Shown: positions 1 to 10,903, numbered from the stretch's first letter. The stretch: DNA of 64,000 bases from Anaerovibrio lipolyticus DSM 3074 (GCF_900141865.1 NZ_FQYW01000003.1:162133-226132), one strand, 5' to 3'. The notes: generated from the letters alone by a model not told the origin. Numbers and translations are program-made.

Positions 1-1
1 A

Positions 2-241
2 TTTTTACAACCTAAAATAGGTAAGTTTTCGGCATTTGGAATAAGCCTGACTATAATATATGTTTTCCTCTGGAAAGAATATCCTTGGCTAATCGTTTTC
101 GAAATGCTGGAAAAATTCATCTATCCGACAAAATTTATCATATCAGAAATTATTAGAATGTTGTGCTTTGTGCCAACAGCCTTATTGTGGGCATTCTGCG
201 TAAATATATCAATGCAAAATGCCAAAAATAGTCAATATTAA
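2..241 (+). CDS. C-terminal end of an unknown membrane protein (partial)
   Basis: An open frame enters from the left edge and stops at 239-241, giving about 79 residues. It holds two hydrophobic stretches (around residues 10-30 and 45-68, rich in F, L, I, W) separated by a short charged segment, so it looks like the last two membrane passes of an integral membrane protein. A good terminator follows directly, which supports it being the real end of a gene. The family is not recognised and most of the gene lies outside the window. Confidence 0.5.
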   Translation, partial: FLQPKIGKFSAFGISLTIIYVFLWKEYPWLIVFEMLEKFIYPTKFIISEIIRMLCFVPTALLWAFCVNISMQNAKNSQY

Positions 242-245
242 AAAA

Positions 246-291
246 CAGGGTATGGGAACTGCAACTGATATGCTTCCCATACCCTGCTTTT
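246..291 (+). terminator. Rho-independent terminator of the left-edge gene
   Basis: Perfect 12-bp arms at 246-257 and 275-286 (CAGGGTATGGGA and its complement) with a 17-nt loop, followed by CTTTTC. It lies just after the stop at 241. Confidence 0.8.
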
Positions 292-356
292 CATTACAAT
301 TAACCATAAAGCTGTATTTTTGAATAGATATTCTATCCTACAAATTATCAAACCCG

Positions 357-647
357 CTAAATACCAATTTTTTTAGGAGTAAAACTAATATTTAATACCA
401 TCCCCATCCCATCAGCTAATCTCTGTAATAACTTGATGGACGGATTGCGAGAACCGTTTTCTATGCGACTTATTTCTGTCTGAGCAATTCCGGTACGCTC
501 AGACAACTCCTTTTGAGTTAGATTGCTTAAGGTTCTGGCATCTATTAAAGCTCGGATAATCTTAAACTCAGGCTGCATTTCTTCATAAGCCTTGGCAAAC
601 TCAGGGTCTTTCATACATTCGGCCTTATATTCTTTTAATGTCTTCAT
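357..647 (-). CDS. XRE-family antitoxin (HigA-like)
   Basis: A protein of about 96 residues with a helix-turn-helix in its second half: TQKELSERTGIAQTEISRIE at roughly residues 45-64, followed by NPSIKLLQRLADGMG, the usual continuation of an XRE domain. The N-terminal half is helical and charged. The chosen start is ATG at 647, because AAGGAAAGGTGAT precedes it at good spacing; a GTG at 656 would sit on top of that site. It overlaps the end of the toxin gene by 23 bp, which is typical of toxin-first HigBA modules. By family knowledge it would neutralise the toxin and repress the shared promoter. It could be a plain XRE regulator, but the partner makes an antitoxin more likely. Confidence 0.85.
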   Translation of the reverse strand: MKTLKEYKAECMKDPEFAKAYEEMQPEFKIIRALIDARTLSNLTQKELSERTGIAQTEISRIENGSRNPSIKLLQRLADGMGMVLNISFTPKKIGI

Positions 648-999
648 GCCTATCACCTTTCCTTGTAATGTAGTCCTGACGACGCTTTATAGCCATTTCA
701 ATTTCAGAATCTGGAGTTTTATCTTTTTTCTTTACAAATCCATTAGTAATAATTATTTTTCCACCAGTATAGAAAAAGAACAATGCTCGTGTTATATTAT
801 TTCCGAAGTTACACCTTAACTCGAAAATATCATCTCGTAAATATTTGGTATATGGAGCACGAAGTGAAGTACCTTTTTCTTCTAGTAATTCCATCATACC
901 AACCATCTTAGCCCGCATTTTTGGATCCAAATCCCCCAAGAAATCATCTACAGGTGTTTTACCATCAACCGCTTCGTAAAATTCAACCTCAAAGTTCAT
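625..999 (-). CDS. RelE/HigB-type toxin (Gp49-like family)
   Basis: A protein of about 124 residues. The core LRDDIFELRCNFGNNITRALFFFYTGGKIIITNGFVKKKDKTP is characteristic of the phage Gp49-like/HigB branch of RelE toxins, with the R-x-L-F-F strand and the GFxKKxxKTP end. Family members are ribosome-dependent mRNA endonucleases. A longer frame starts at 1038, but ATG 999 (MNFEVEF) follows AGGAAAGG at good spacing and is the better start. It is the first gene of a two-gene operon with the XRE antitoxin. Family membership is clear; activity is inferred. Confidence 0.85.
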   Translation of the reverse strand: MNFEVEFYEAVDGKTPVDDFLGDLDPKMRAKMVGMMELLEEKGTSLRAPYTKYLRDDIFELRCNFGNNITRALFFFYTGGKIIITNGFVKKKDKTPDSEIEMAIKRRQDYITRKGDRHEDIKRI

Positions 1000-1180
1000 A
1001 GATATTGCCTTTCCTAAAGTATATGAGATATATATCATAAAGTCAATATTAGCATTTTTAATATTATAAATTATTATATAATATTTACATAATTATTTTA
1101 TAATTTATTATAAATATACTTATAATATTTGTCTATTATTTTTATAATTATATTAATTTGAGGTTAAAATGATGACTAAA

Positions 1181-1233
1181 AAAAGCTATAGCCGGGTATT
1201 GATATGCAATCAATCCAGCCATAGCCTTTTTTT
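1181..1233. terminator. Bidirectional terminator between the toxin-antitoxin module and cdd
   Basis: An imperfect stem (GCTATAGCCGG at 1185-1195 with CCAGCCATAGC at 1215-1225) is flanked by A-runs on the left and T-runs on the right, so it can work in both directions; it most likely ends cdd transcription from the right. The rest of 1,000-1,260 is very AT-rich and shows no gene; it probably carries the toxin-antitoxin promoter. Confidence 0.6.
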
Positions 1234-1260
1234 ATTCAAATATTAATTTAAAATAGCTGC

Positions 1261-1710
1261 TTATTCCAGCTCATCAAATACACTGAAATGGGATTCATAG
1301 CGTCCCTTAACATGGTTGATACCCATATACTTAACAAATGGTGCCAGCTCCTCCAGCTTCATTACGCGGATATCACCATCCAGATTTGCCATAACAACCT
1401 CCGGAATATCGAATTCCGCCATAACCTGCAGACAGCCACCGCATGGCACAAATGGATTCTCCGTATCTGCCACCACGGCAACCGCATCAAACTCCTGCTT
1501 GCCATCGGAAATAGCCTTATAAACCGCAGCCCTTTCAGCGCATACGGACAAGCTGCTGGAACCGTTTTCCACATTGCAAGCTCCATACAAAGTGCCGTCA
1601 GATGCTAAAATGCAAGCACCAACTTTAATGTTAGAATAAGGGCTGTAGGCTTTCTGGCGGGCATCCTTGGCCATCTTAACCATAGTGTCGCAAATATCTT
1701 CATTTAACAT
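1261..1710 (-). CDS. cdd: Cytidine deaminase
   Basis: Deaminates cytidine and deoxycytidine to uridine and deoxyuridine in pyrimidine salvage. The zinc site is visible: CAERAAV (the HAE/CAE motif with the catalytic glutamate, near residue 57) and PCGGCLQV (near residue 90), giving the three cysteines of homotetrameric cytidine deaminases. NVENGSSSLSVCAER is the substrate-binding stretch. At 149 residues it is slightly longer than the usual 130-136. Start ATG 1710 follows AAGGAG with 9 nt spacing. It is transcribed alone, away from a DnaA-box-rich intergenic region that must also hold its promoter. Confidence 0.95.
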   Translation of the reverse strand: MLNEDICDTMVKMAKDARQKAYSPYSNIKVGACILASDGTLYGACNVENGSSSLSVCAERAAVYKAISDGKQEFDAVAVVADTENPFVPCGGCLQVMAEFDIPEVVMANLDGDIRVMKLEELAPFVKYMGINHVKGRYESHFSVFDELE

Positions 1711-1830
1711 ATTTCATGGCTCCTTTGCTTAATATTTTACAAATGTAATAATACCGATACTACTTAGGTATATTTTATTCGATAAGGATAATTTTATCAA
1801 TTCATTTTTTCCAAAGCCCAAAAGCCCTGT

Positions 1831-2069
1831 TTATACACAATTTCCACAGGTTATCCACAGTTATTAACATATATCCACACAATATGTGTTCTATTTCTGT
1901 GGATAAAGTGGATAACTTTGTGAATAACTCAATATATAGTGGCTTTTTTCATCCAAAGCACAATATATAGGTTCATTTTTTCAAAAATATCCAACTAAAC
2001 TTGTGGATATTTTACATCTCCTTTTCATTTTTGAAAATTATACTTGAAATAATGAAAATATTATCCACA
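1831..2069. promoter_or_regulatory. DnaA-box cluster I (possible second origin lobe or DnaA-regulated promoter region)
   Basis: Five sites match TTATNCACA exactly: 1831-1839, 1851-1859, 2061-2069 on the plus strand and 1898-1906, 1919-1927 on the minus strand. Near-matches sit at 1871-1879, 1907-1915 and 2002-2010. The cluster fills the 456-bp gap between divergent cdd and the LCP gene, and AT-rich DNA follows it. It may bind DnaA-ATP and affect cdd and LCP transcription, or titrate DnaA. Confidence 0.75.
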
Positions 2070-2166
2070 ATTAGTTGCATAAGTTATTTGAAAATAATAT
2101 ACTAGTTGGGCAGTTTAAATTTAAAAATAGAATTCTTTCATAAAAAAATAAAAGGAAGCGAAGATA

Positions 2167-3414
2167 TTGCCAAATAATAAATATAACCAAGAACCACCCA
2201 TATATCGCTCTAAGCGACGCCGGAAAAAGAAAAGCAACTTCTGGCCAATGTTCTTGCTGCTATGTGCCTTTGTAATCGCTGCAGTGGCAGGAGCCCTGTT
2301 TGCCTCATCTGTTCTCTTCGAAAAGCCTGCCAAGCCTGAAAAGGCAAATCTTATGACGGCCAAGGACAAAATAATCGTCATGATTATGGGTGTGGATGAA
2401 CGAGAAGGGGATGTGGGCCGCTCGGATACCCTGATGGTGGCCACACTGGACCCTAAGAAGAAAAAGGCAGCTCTCCTGTCTATTCCTCGTGATACCCGTG
2501 TAAAAATCAAGGGATATGGCTTTGATAAAATCAATGCAGCCTATGCCTATGGAGGCCACGAGCTGACCCGGGACACCGTGGAGGATCTAATTGGTGTTCA
2601 CATGGAGCACCATATCCTGATTAATATAAAATCCTTCAAGAAAATTATTGATGCCATCGGAGGCGTGGACATAAACGTAGAGAAGCGAATGTACTACGAG
2701 GATGTATGGGATGACGATGGGGGCCTTCTCATCGACCTTCAGCCAGGGCTGCAGCACATGGACGGCGATACTGCCATTACCTATGTACGTTACCGTGATG
2801 AGGAGGGTGATATTGGCCGTATCAGACGCCAGCAAAAATTCATGCAGGCCGTAATGGATAAGGTAACATCCCCGGCTATTATTCCACGTATTCCGTCTAT
2901 TATCAAGGAAGTGGTGGGCTCGGTACAGACAGACCTTTCTGTAAAGCAGCTTATTGAATTTGCCACCTCCCTTAAGGATGCCCAAAAATCAGGGCTGCAG
3001 GCAGAAATGCTGCCTGGAAAGCCAATGTATATAGATGGTGTAAGCTACTGGATTCCTGATCTGGGTAAGCTGAGAACCACTGTTGCCAATACCCTTGATA
3101 CTACCCTGGATAAGAATCTCAGAGATGATCTGGCAGAGGATACCCGTGAATATGAGGAATCCATTCCAAACAATGCCCGGGAGCTCAATGCTGAGGAGGC
3201 AAGGGAAATATATCGTCATGAGAACACTGAGGATATAGAAAGAGCAAAGCAAATTACCAAGAGGGAGTCCACTGATGAAAAGCTGAGAAAGGACCCTTAC
3301 GAAATAGAGGAGTCATCAGTGAAGCAGGAGCCTGTGGTGCAGGAAACCAAGCCAAAAACCAAGGGGCCGACTCCATCTCCTACAGTACCTAGTGCCGGAA
3401 AAACCGCAAATTAA
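2167..3414 (+). CDS. LytR-CpsA-Psr (LCP) family protein
   Basis: A type II membrane protein: an RRRKKK-rich cytoplasmic start, one membrane helix at about residues 26-48, then the LCP domain. Visible LCP landmarks are RSDTLMVATLDPKKKKAALL, SIPRDTRVKI, a DKINAAYAYGG segment, and DTAITYVRYRDEEGDIGRIRRQQ with the arginines that bind the polyprenyl phosphate. LCP enzymes transfer glycopolymers from lipid carriers to peptidoglycan; the acceptor and donor in a diderm Firmicute are not known from the sequence. The last 100 residues are a highly charged, low-complexity tail ending in a TP-rich segment. Start TTG 2167 follows AAGGAAG. It is a single gene with its own terminator. Confidence 0.9.
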   Translation: MPNNKYNQEPPIYRSKRRRKKKSNFWPMFLLLCAFVIAAVAGALFASSVLFEKPAKPEKANLMTAKDKIIVMIMGVDEREGDVGRSDTLMVATLDPKKKKAALLSIPRDTRVKIKGYGFDKINAAYAYGGHELTRDTVEDLIGVHMEHHILINIKSFKKIIDAIGGVDINVEKRMYYEDVWDDDGGLLIDLQPGLQHMDGDTAITYVRYRDEEGDIGRIRRQQKFMQAVMDKVTSPAIIPRIPSIIKEVVGSVQTDLSVKQLIEFATSLKDAQKSGLQAEMLPGKPMYIDGVSYWIPDLGKLRTTVANTLDTTLDKNLRDDLAEDTREYEESIPNNARELNAEEAREIYRHENTEDIERAKQITKRESTDEKLRKDPYEIEESSVKQEPVVQETKPKTKGPTPSPTVPSAGKTAN

Positions 3415-3426
3415 ACTTTAAAAATC

Positions 3427-3466
3427 ATATGGACGATTGCCTAGTGCAGTCGCCCATATTTTTTTG
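3427..3466 (+). terminator. Terminator of the LCP gene
   Basis: Arms at 3427-3440 and 3446-3459 (ATATGG...CCATAT with one wobble and one mismatch) followed by seven T residues. Confidence 0.8.
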
Positions 3467-3469
3467 CAC

Positions 3470-3514
3470 CAAAAAAGAGGACGTCGTCACTAATTTCTCT
3501 CAGTGCGACATCCC
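3470..3514 (-). terminator. Terminator of gyrA
   Basis: Stem 3478-3490 with 3503-3513, followed on the minus strand by a T-run (A-run at 3471-3476 on the plus strand). It sits directly downstream of the gyrA stop. Confidence 0.75.
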
Positions 3515-3530
3515 CTAATTTAATTAAATG

Positions 3531-5960
3531 TTAGTCATTTTTCTGCAACAGAGTTGCCATGGAGGAAACCTTATCTCCCTCACTTGGCTTCATAATGATA
3601 ACACCCTGGGTGTTGCGGCCAATCTGGCTGATACCGCTGATGGAGGTTCTCAGAACCACACCGCCCTCAGTAATGAGAAGCAGCTCATGATCCTCCTGAA
3701 CCACTGCCATGCCAATTACCTTACCGGTCTTTTCAGTAACCTTAAGGTTAATCAGGCCCTTGCCTCCGCGGTGCTGAACGGTGTACTGGTCAATGGTGGT
3801 ACGCTTGCCCAGACCACATTCAGTAACAGTAAGCACGTCAGCATCTTCCTTCAGGCTGTCCATAGCCACCACCTCATCACCAGGGGTAAGTCTGATACCC
3901 TTTACGCCTCTGGCTACGCGGCCCATAACGCGAACCTGGTCCTCCTCAAAGGCAATGGCCATACCATTTTTGGTACCCAGCATAATCTTCTGCTGACCAT
4001 TGGTAATCTTAACACCGATGAGCTCATCATCCTCCTGAAGGCTGATGGCAATAACGCCAATCTTACGGGAGGTATTGAAGTCAGACAGGCTTACACGCTT
4101 AACTACACCCATCTTGGTGGCCATAAAGAGGTACTTGTCAGGATCATAATCCCTTACCTGAATAACAGCACTAACCTTCTCGTCCTTATCCAGCTTCAGC
4201 AGATTAATAAGAGCTGTACCCTTGGCGGTGCGGCTAGCCTCTGCAATCTGATAAGCCTTGAGATAATATACGCGGCCTTTGTTTGTATAGAACAGGATGG
4301 TATGATGGTTGGTGGTGATCAGGAGATTTTCAACGAAATCGTCCTCCTTGGTAGGCATACCATTTACACCAGTTCCTCCACGATTCTGTCTTCTATATGT
4401 ATCCAGCTTAATGCGCTTGATATAATTTCTGTGGGTAATGGAAATAACCACATCATCATCAGCAATCATATCCTCAATATCAATCTCACTCATATCGTGG
4501 GTAATATTGGTACGACGCTCATCACCGAACTTGCGCTTAACCTCGGTGAGCTCCTCCTTGATGATTTCCATGATTTTCCACTCATCAGCCAATACAGACT
4601 TCAACCATTCAATCCTCTTTAAGATTTCCTGGTATTCTTCCTCGATCTTCTCACGCTCCAGACCTGTGAGGCGCTGAAGTCTGAGATCAAGGATAGCCTG
4701 TGCCTGCTTTTCACTGAGGCTGAAGCCTTCCATAAGGGCAGTACGGGCAATATCAGCAGTACGGGACTCACGGATGGTGGTAATTACCGCATCAATGTGG
4801 TCCAGAGCAATATTCAAGCCCTCTAAAATATGGGCTCTTGCCTCGGCCTTGGCCAGCTCGTAACGAGTACGTCTGGTAATAACATCCTCCTGATGCTTAA
4901 TGTAGTAGTGAAGAACCTGCTTCAGGGTCAGCACCTTTGGCTGATTTTCCACCAAAGCCAGCATAATAACACCAAATGTTTCCTGCATCTGGGTATGCTT
5001 ATAGAGCTGATTAAGCATAATATCAGGATTTATATCCTTGCGAAGCTCCATAACGATACGCATACCGCTGCGGTCAGATTCATCTCTAAGGTCAGTAATG
5101 CCTTCGATCTGCTTATCACGAACCAGCTCAGCAATCTTTTCAATAAGACGTGCCTTATTCACCTGATATGGAAGCTCAGTAACGATAATACGAGGCTTGC
5201 CATTGGACATGGTCTCAATATTGGCCTTGGCACGCATCTTTATCTGACCACGGCCGGTGGAATAAGCACTCTTAATGCCAGCAGTACCCATAATAAGACC
5301 GCCAGTAGGGAAATCAGGTCCCTTAATAACGGTCATAAGCTCCTCAGCCGTAGCATCAGGATTATCAATAAGCATCAGCACACCATCAATAACCTCATTC
5401 ATGTTATGAGGAGGAATGTTGGTGGCCATACCTACAGCTATACCGGATGTACCGTTTACCAAAAGCTCAGGGAACTTTGATGGCAGTACAGTTGGTTCCT
5501 TTAAGGATTCATCATAGTTAGGCGTAAAATCAACGGTTTCCTTATCAATATCCTGAAGCATAAGCTCAGAAATTCTTGACATACGAACCTCAGTATAACG
5601 CATTGCTGCAGCAGGGTCGCCATCCACGGAACCAAAGTTACCATGACCATCTGCCAGCATATAGCGCATGGAAAAGTCCTGAGCCATACGAACAATAGCA
5701 TCATATACTGAGCTATCACCATGTGGGTGATATTTACCCAATACTTCGCCTACAATACGTGCGGATTTTTTATATGGTTTTCCAGGAGTCATGCCGGCTT
5801 CCTGCATAGCGTAAAGAATACGTCTGTGTACAGGCTTCAGACCATCACGAACATCTGGTATTGCTCTGGAAACAATAACACTCATGGCGTAATCAATATA
5901 AGAATTACGCATCTCCTGTTCCAGATTTACCGGTAAAATCTTACCTTCGCCGAATTCCAC
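3531..5960 (-). CDS. gyrA: DNA gyrase subunit A
   Basis: The breakage-reunion subunit of DNA gyrase, which introduces negative supercoils with GyrB. The N-terminal domain contains [21 protein letters not shown] and the catalytic tyrosine in [12 protein letters not shown] (about residue 120). The quinolone-determining stretch reads [17 protein letters not shown], with Ser at the E. coli 83 position and Asp at position 87, so no classical resistance change is present. Six beta-pinwheel repeats fill the C-terminus; the GyrA box is seen as QRRGG-like QNRGGTGV near residue 530. At 809 residues it is of normal length. The start is GTG 5960 after GAGGTGAG. Unlike many Firmicutes, gyrA is separated from gyrB by about 3 kb of other genes and has its own terminator. 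Confidence 0.98.
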   Translation of the reverse strand: MEFGEGKILPVNLEQEMRNSYIDYAMSVIVSRAIPDVRDGLKPVHRRILYAMQEAGMTPGKPYKKSARIVGEVLGKYHPHGDSSVYDAIVRMAQDFSMRYMLADGHGNFGSVDGDPAAAMRYTEVRMSRISELMLQDIDKETVDFTPNYDESLKEPTVLPSKFPELLVNGTSGIAVGMATNIPPHNMNEVIDGVLMLIDNPDATAEELMTVIKGPDFPTGGLIMGTAGIKSAYSTGRGQIKMRAKANIETMSNGKPRIIVTELPYQVNKARLIEKIAELVRDKQIEGITDLRDESDRSGMRIVMELRKDINPDIMLNQLYKHTQMQETFGVIMLALVENQPKVLTLKQVLHYYIKHQEDVITRRTRYELAKAEARAHILEGLNIALDHIDAVITTIRESRTADIARTALMEGFSLSEKQAQAILDLRLQRLTGLEREKIEEEYQEILKRIEWLKSVLADEWKIMEIIKEELTEVKRKFGDERRTNITHDMSEIDIEDMIADDDVVISITHRNYIKRIKLDTYRRQNRGGTGVNGMPTKEDDFVENLLITTNHHTILFYTNKGRVYYLKAYQIAEASRTAKGTALINLLKLDKDEKVSAVIQVRDYDPDKYLFMATKMGVVKRVSLSDFNTSRKIGVIAISLQEDDELIGVKITNGQQKIMLGTKNGMAIAFEEDQVRVMGRVARGVKGIRLTPGDEVVAMDSLKEDADVLTVTECGLGKRTTIDQYTVQHRGGKGLINLKVTEKTGKVIGMAVVQEDHELLLITEGGVVLRTSISGISQIGRNTQGVIIMKPSEGDKVSSMATLLQKND

Positions 5961-6113
5961 TATCTCACCTCAAAAAGTTTAATACAAAATCAATTAGCTC
6001 CTTATTATACCATATTTTGCCCAATATATAAAGATTAAATCCCTGTAATCCTTTGATAAATAGGCATTTATGGCTAATAAGGAGCTTCATTTTGTCATTT
6101 TATAAACAAATTA

Positions 6114-7019
6114 TCATTTTATGATTTCCGAATAGATAAAGCCCTCCCGAACCCCTGAATCGCTGTAAATAACCTTTTCAGCGGCAAACCTTTTGGCAAT
6201 CACATCCGCAATAACCATACCGGAAATAATGGTATGTATTCTGTCAGGAATATTTTTCATGAGAATAACTGACTCGGCCTGCGTCAGCTTTCCCGTGGAT
6301 CCAAAACGTCTTATCATGTCAGACAATTTGGCCGTATCTATCTCCTTATTTCTCCTGTCCGTACTGTAAAGGGCATTATAAAGTGCTCTGGTTCCCTTAA
6401 AGGTCCCCCCAATGCCACAGATTACCTTTGATTTAATATCCTTAAAATCACTGGCGCTGTCTATTATTTCCTGGGCTCTGGCATACATTTTTTCAACTTC
6501 GTCACTATTTGGCATAAATGAAGTACAGCATTCCTTTTTCAATCCCAAGGAGCCAATATGCAGACTTATTTTATGAGTAATCTGGTTATTTTCATAATAA
6601 ACCAGCTCCGTACTGCCACCGCCAATATCCACCAGAAGCCCCTCACTCATATCAATATTTCTGGTGGCACCTACAAAATCATATTCAGCTTCCTTGTCTC
6701 CCGATATAACCACGATATTAATACCAGTGCGTTGGATTATTTCCGACACCACCTGCTGGCTGTTTTTGCAATTTCTTAGAGCAGCAGTGGTAAAGGCCAT
6801 AACATCGTTTATGCTGAATACATCCAGAAATTCCTTATATTCATCCAGAACCTGACAGACCTTGTCCACACCCTCCTGACTCATAATATTGTCATTAAGA
6901 TAGGCTGCCAGTCCCACCATATGCTTTTTCTTTAAAATAAGTTCCATGGCACCATTCTCAATTTCATAAATTGCCATGCGAACAGTATTTGAACCAATAT
7001 CTATAATCCCCTGAATCAT
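6114..7019 (-). CDS. Ppx/GppA family phosphatase (exopolyphosphatase/pppGpp phosphatase-like)
   Basis: Belongs to the ASKHA-fold Ppx/GppA family, which hydrolyses polyphosphate or pppGpp. The phosphate-1 loop IDIGSNTVRMAIYE is at residues 6-19, the TTAALRN segment near residue 78, and the second phosphate loop LLVDIGGGSTELVYY near residue 130; VICGIGGTFKG is the adenosine-like motif. At 301 residues it has only the two core domains and lacks the C-terminal HD-like region of the longer E. coli enzymes. Start ATG 7019 follows AAGGGGCG. It stands alone between gyrA and a candidate small RNA gene pointing away from it. Which substrate it uses cannot be read from the sequence. Confidence 0.88.
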   Translation of the reverse strand: MIQGIIDIGSNTVRMAIYEIENGAMELILKKKHMVGLAAYLNDNIMSQEGVDKVCQVLDEYKEFLDVFSINDVMAFTTAALRNCKNSQQVVSEIIQRTGINIVVISGDKEAEYDFVGATRNIDMSEGLLVDIGGGSTELVYYENNQITHKISLHIGSLGLKKECCTSFMPNSDEVEKMYARAQEIIDSASDFKDIKSKVICGIGGTFKGTRALYNALYSTDRRNKEIDTAKLSDMIRRFGSTGKLTQAESVILMKNIPDRIHTIISGMVIADVIAKRFAAEKVIYSDSGVREGFIYSEIIK

Positions 7020-7075
7020 TTTTTTCGCCCCTTATAAAAAATTCAAAACTTTTATTTAATAATATCATAGAATAA

Positions 7076-7104
7076 TTGAATTTCGTATGAAATTATGTTA
7101 TTAT
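7076..7104 (+). promoter_or_regulatory. Sigma-A-type promoter of the candidate small RNA at 7111
   Basis: TTGAAT at 7076-7081, a 17-bp spacer, and TATTAT at 7099-7104. Expected transcription start is near 7111 (GGG). No start codon with a ribosome binding site follows before the terminator hairpin. Confidence 0.55.
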
Positions 7105-7110
7105 CATTTT

Positions 7111-7200
7111 GGGTGAACACTGTGGGGACAGTGTTTTGGTGGAAATAGGTAGATGGCATGAAACGGGTAGCGTTCGGTAGCTGCCCGTTTTGTGTTTTCG
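7111..7200 (+). ncRNA. Candidate small structured RNA, family not recognised
   Basis: The 90-nt segment starts at the expected +1 of a promoter and ends in a terminator. Hairpin 1: perfect 8-bp stem 7116-7123/7128-7135 with a GGGG loop. A purine-rich single-stranded linker follows (GGTGGAAATAGGTAGATGG). Hairpin 2: 11-bp stem 7161-7171/7180-7190 (AAACGGG...CCCGTTT) with the loop GTTCGGTA, then a T-rich tail. No open frame of any size fits. It could instead be the leader of the guanylate-kinase-like gene, whose start is 120 bp further on, that is, an attenuator. It does not match riboswitch classes I know. Confidence 0.45.
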
Positions 7201-7320
7201 TTAATATTTTTTTGAAATTAATTTGATTTGCCTCTACTTATTTGTTTTTTTTGTGATAAAATGAATATATAGTATCATAAGAAGTATCGTTTTTTACAGA
7301 ATGAATTGATGGTGATGTAT

Positions 7321-7890
7321 ATGACCTCGAAAATTTATGCATTAATAGGCCCTCATGCCAGTGGTAAATCAACACTCATATCCAGATTGGTTGAGATGGG
7401 AGTTCACTACATTCCTGTTTATACCACCAGGGCACCTATGGAATTCGACAAAAATCGTACTACAACCAAGTTTCTGAGCCAGAGTGACTTTCTCAAACAG
7501 GATTGGATAGTGAAGGTCACTTACAAGGGCGATTATTACGGCCTTTTAAAAAATGATGTGCTTGATGCTCTAAAAACTGAAAAGATTTCTGTTACCATGC
7601 TTACCATTAATGGTGTAAAGCAGGTCAGCAAGCTGTTGACCAATAATCTGGAAACAGTATTTATCATGGTTGACTATGTTACTCTTATTGATCGTATGCT
7701 CAAGATGGGACACAACAATGTGGACATGAAGTATCATCTTGAATATGCAGAAAATAATGGTGAGTTTGATAACTGGAAAAACACTGATTTTGTTATCAAA
7801 AATATTAAGGACCCAGAAAAATCCCTTGATCAGCTTATGGCAATCATGGGACTCATAGGTAAAACCCAGGTCACCAAAATCAATTCATAA
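7321..7890 (+). CDS. Guanylate-kinase-like P-loop protein
   Basis: A protein of about 190 residues with a P-loop near the N-terminus (IGPHASGKSTLISRL), then TTRAP, which corresponds to the TTRxPR of guanylate kinases, and YKGDYYGLLKNDV, which resembles the GNYYGT region. The acidic residues that read the guanine are weakly conserved (DKNRTTTKFLS in place of GxDYxF), so it may be a diverged relative that does not phosphorylate GMP. Start choice is uncertain: ATG 7321 has GGTGAT at short spacing, and in-frame starts lie at 7306, 7309 and 7315. Monocistronic with its own terminator; preceded by the candidate RNA. A housekeeping gmk is probably elsewhere. Confidence 0.75.
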   Translation: MTSKIYALIGPHASGKSTLISRLVEMGVHYIPVYTTRAPMEFDKNRTTTKFLSQSDFLKQDWIVKVTYKGDYYGLLKNDVLDALKTEKISVTMLTINGVKQVSKLLTNNLETVFIMVDYVTLIDRMLKMGHNNVDMKYHLEYAENNGEFDNWKNTDFVIKNIKDPEKSLDQLMAIMGLIGKTQVTKINS

Positions 7891-7908
7891 TATAGCATTA
7901 AAAAAAAT

Positions 7909-7942
7909 AAAAGACTGCTCACATCAAAGAGCAGTCTTTTTT
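7909..7942. terminator. Bidirectional terminator between the kinase-like gene and htpX
   Basis: Perfect 12-bp arms AAAAGACTGCTC (7909-7920) and its complement (7929-7940), with an 8-nt loop, A-run before and T-run after. It serves two convergent genes. Confidence 0.85.
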
Positions 7943-7950
7943 ATTGCTTT

Positions 7951-7988
7951 TTTAGTTTATTTTCCCATGTTTAGTTTATTTTCCCATG
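7951..7988. repeat. 19-bp perfect tandem duplication over the htpX stop codon
   Basis: TTTAGTTTATTTTCCCATG occurs at 7951-7969 and again at 7970-7988. The second copy contains the last htpX codons and its stop; the first copy repeats them downstream of the stop, where they are not translated. Confidence 0.95.
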
Positions 7989-8839
7989 GCAGCTGCCTGC
8001 TGACGGAGAAGCTGAATTCTCTCGCTGGTAGCAGGATGAGTGCTGAAAAGTGTGGACAGCTTCATATTTGAGCCAGCCAAAGGATTAATTATAAACATGT
8101 GGGAAGTGGCCGGAGTAGCCTGTTCCATTGGTCTTGCATGCATTGAATAATATTCAATCTTCTGCAGGGCATCAGCCAAATAATTTGGATTGCCGCAAAT
8201 TTCTCCCCCTGACTTATCCGCCTCATACTCACGGGAGCGGGAAATAGCCATCTGAATCAGTGCTGCAGCCAACGGAGCCAATATAATGGTGGCCAAAAGA
8301 CCAACAATATTACCATTATCGTCATCATCAGAGCTGCTGCCAAAAATCATGGACCATTGGGCAATATTGGCAATCATGGAAATAACACCGGCAATAGCTG
8401 CCGCCACAGTGGAAATCAGAGTATCACGATGCTTAATATGAGAAAGCTCATGGGCAAGAACACCACTTAACTCCTGCGGAGATAGGGCATTCATAATTCC
8501 CGTGGTTACAGCCACAGCTGCATGGGAAGGATTACGGCCAGTGGCAAAGGCATTAGGAATAGCACTATTTACAATGCAAACCTTCGGCATTGGAAGCTGT
8601 GCATTGGCAGCCAAACCGGCAACCATATTAAACAGCTGTGGAGCCTCCTCCTGGGATATCTCCCTGGCACCATACATTTTCAATACCATGGTATCACTGA
8701 ACCAATAAGTAAAGAAGTTCATACCCAGGGAAATCAGCAGCATAAGCATAGCTCCATGACGTCCTCCAAAGGCACTGCCGATGGCTATCATAATACCCAT
8801 AAGCAGGGCCATTAATACTGTTGTTTTTAATGTATTCAT
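7976..8839 (-). CDS. htpX: Membrane zinc metalloprotease HtpX
   Basis: An M48B peptidase of the cytoplasmic membrane that degrades misfolded membrane proteins. Two hydrophobic segments at residues 4-40 form the N-terminal hairpin. The zinc motif is VLAHELSHIKHRD (HExxH near residue 131), and the third ligand is in SREYEADKSGGE (Glu, near residue 207). Two more hydrophobic segments lie between them (IAGVISMIANIA and LLATIILAPLAAALI). Length about 287, as expected. ATG 8839 is preferred, with GAGGTGA 9 nt upstream; a TTG at 8845 would be too close. It follows gyrB by 72 bp on the same strand and may be read through from the replication operon. The stop codon lies inside a tandem duplication. 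Confidence 0.95.
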   Translation of the reverse strand: MNTLKTTVLMALLMGIMIAIGSAFGGRHGAMLMLLISLGMNFFTYWFSDTMVLKMYGAREISQEEAPQLFNMVAGLAANAQLPMPKVCIVNSAIPNAFATGRNPSHAAVAVTTGIMNALSPQELSGVLAHELSHIKHRDTLISTVAAAIAGVISMIANIAQWSMIFGSSSDDDDNGNIVGLLATIILAPLAAALIQMAISRSREYEADKSGGEICGNPNYLADALQKIEYYSMHARPMEQATPATSHMFIINPLAGSNMKLSTLFSTHPATSERIQLLRQQAAAMGK

Positions 8840-8910
8840 AGTCAATATTCACCTCTTTATGGAGAGTATATATCACAATTCTGAAAAATAAATTAAAAAA
8901 TGTCAAAAAA

Positions 8911-10887
<1,977 letters not shown>

Positions 10888-10903
10888 TTAATTCTCCTCC
10901 AAA

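Noticed and set aside
3528..4622. 364-residue plus-strand frame over gyrA
   Set aside because: Antisense shadow of gyrA; the sense product is an unmistakable full-length GyrA.
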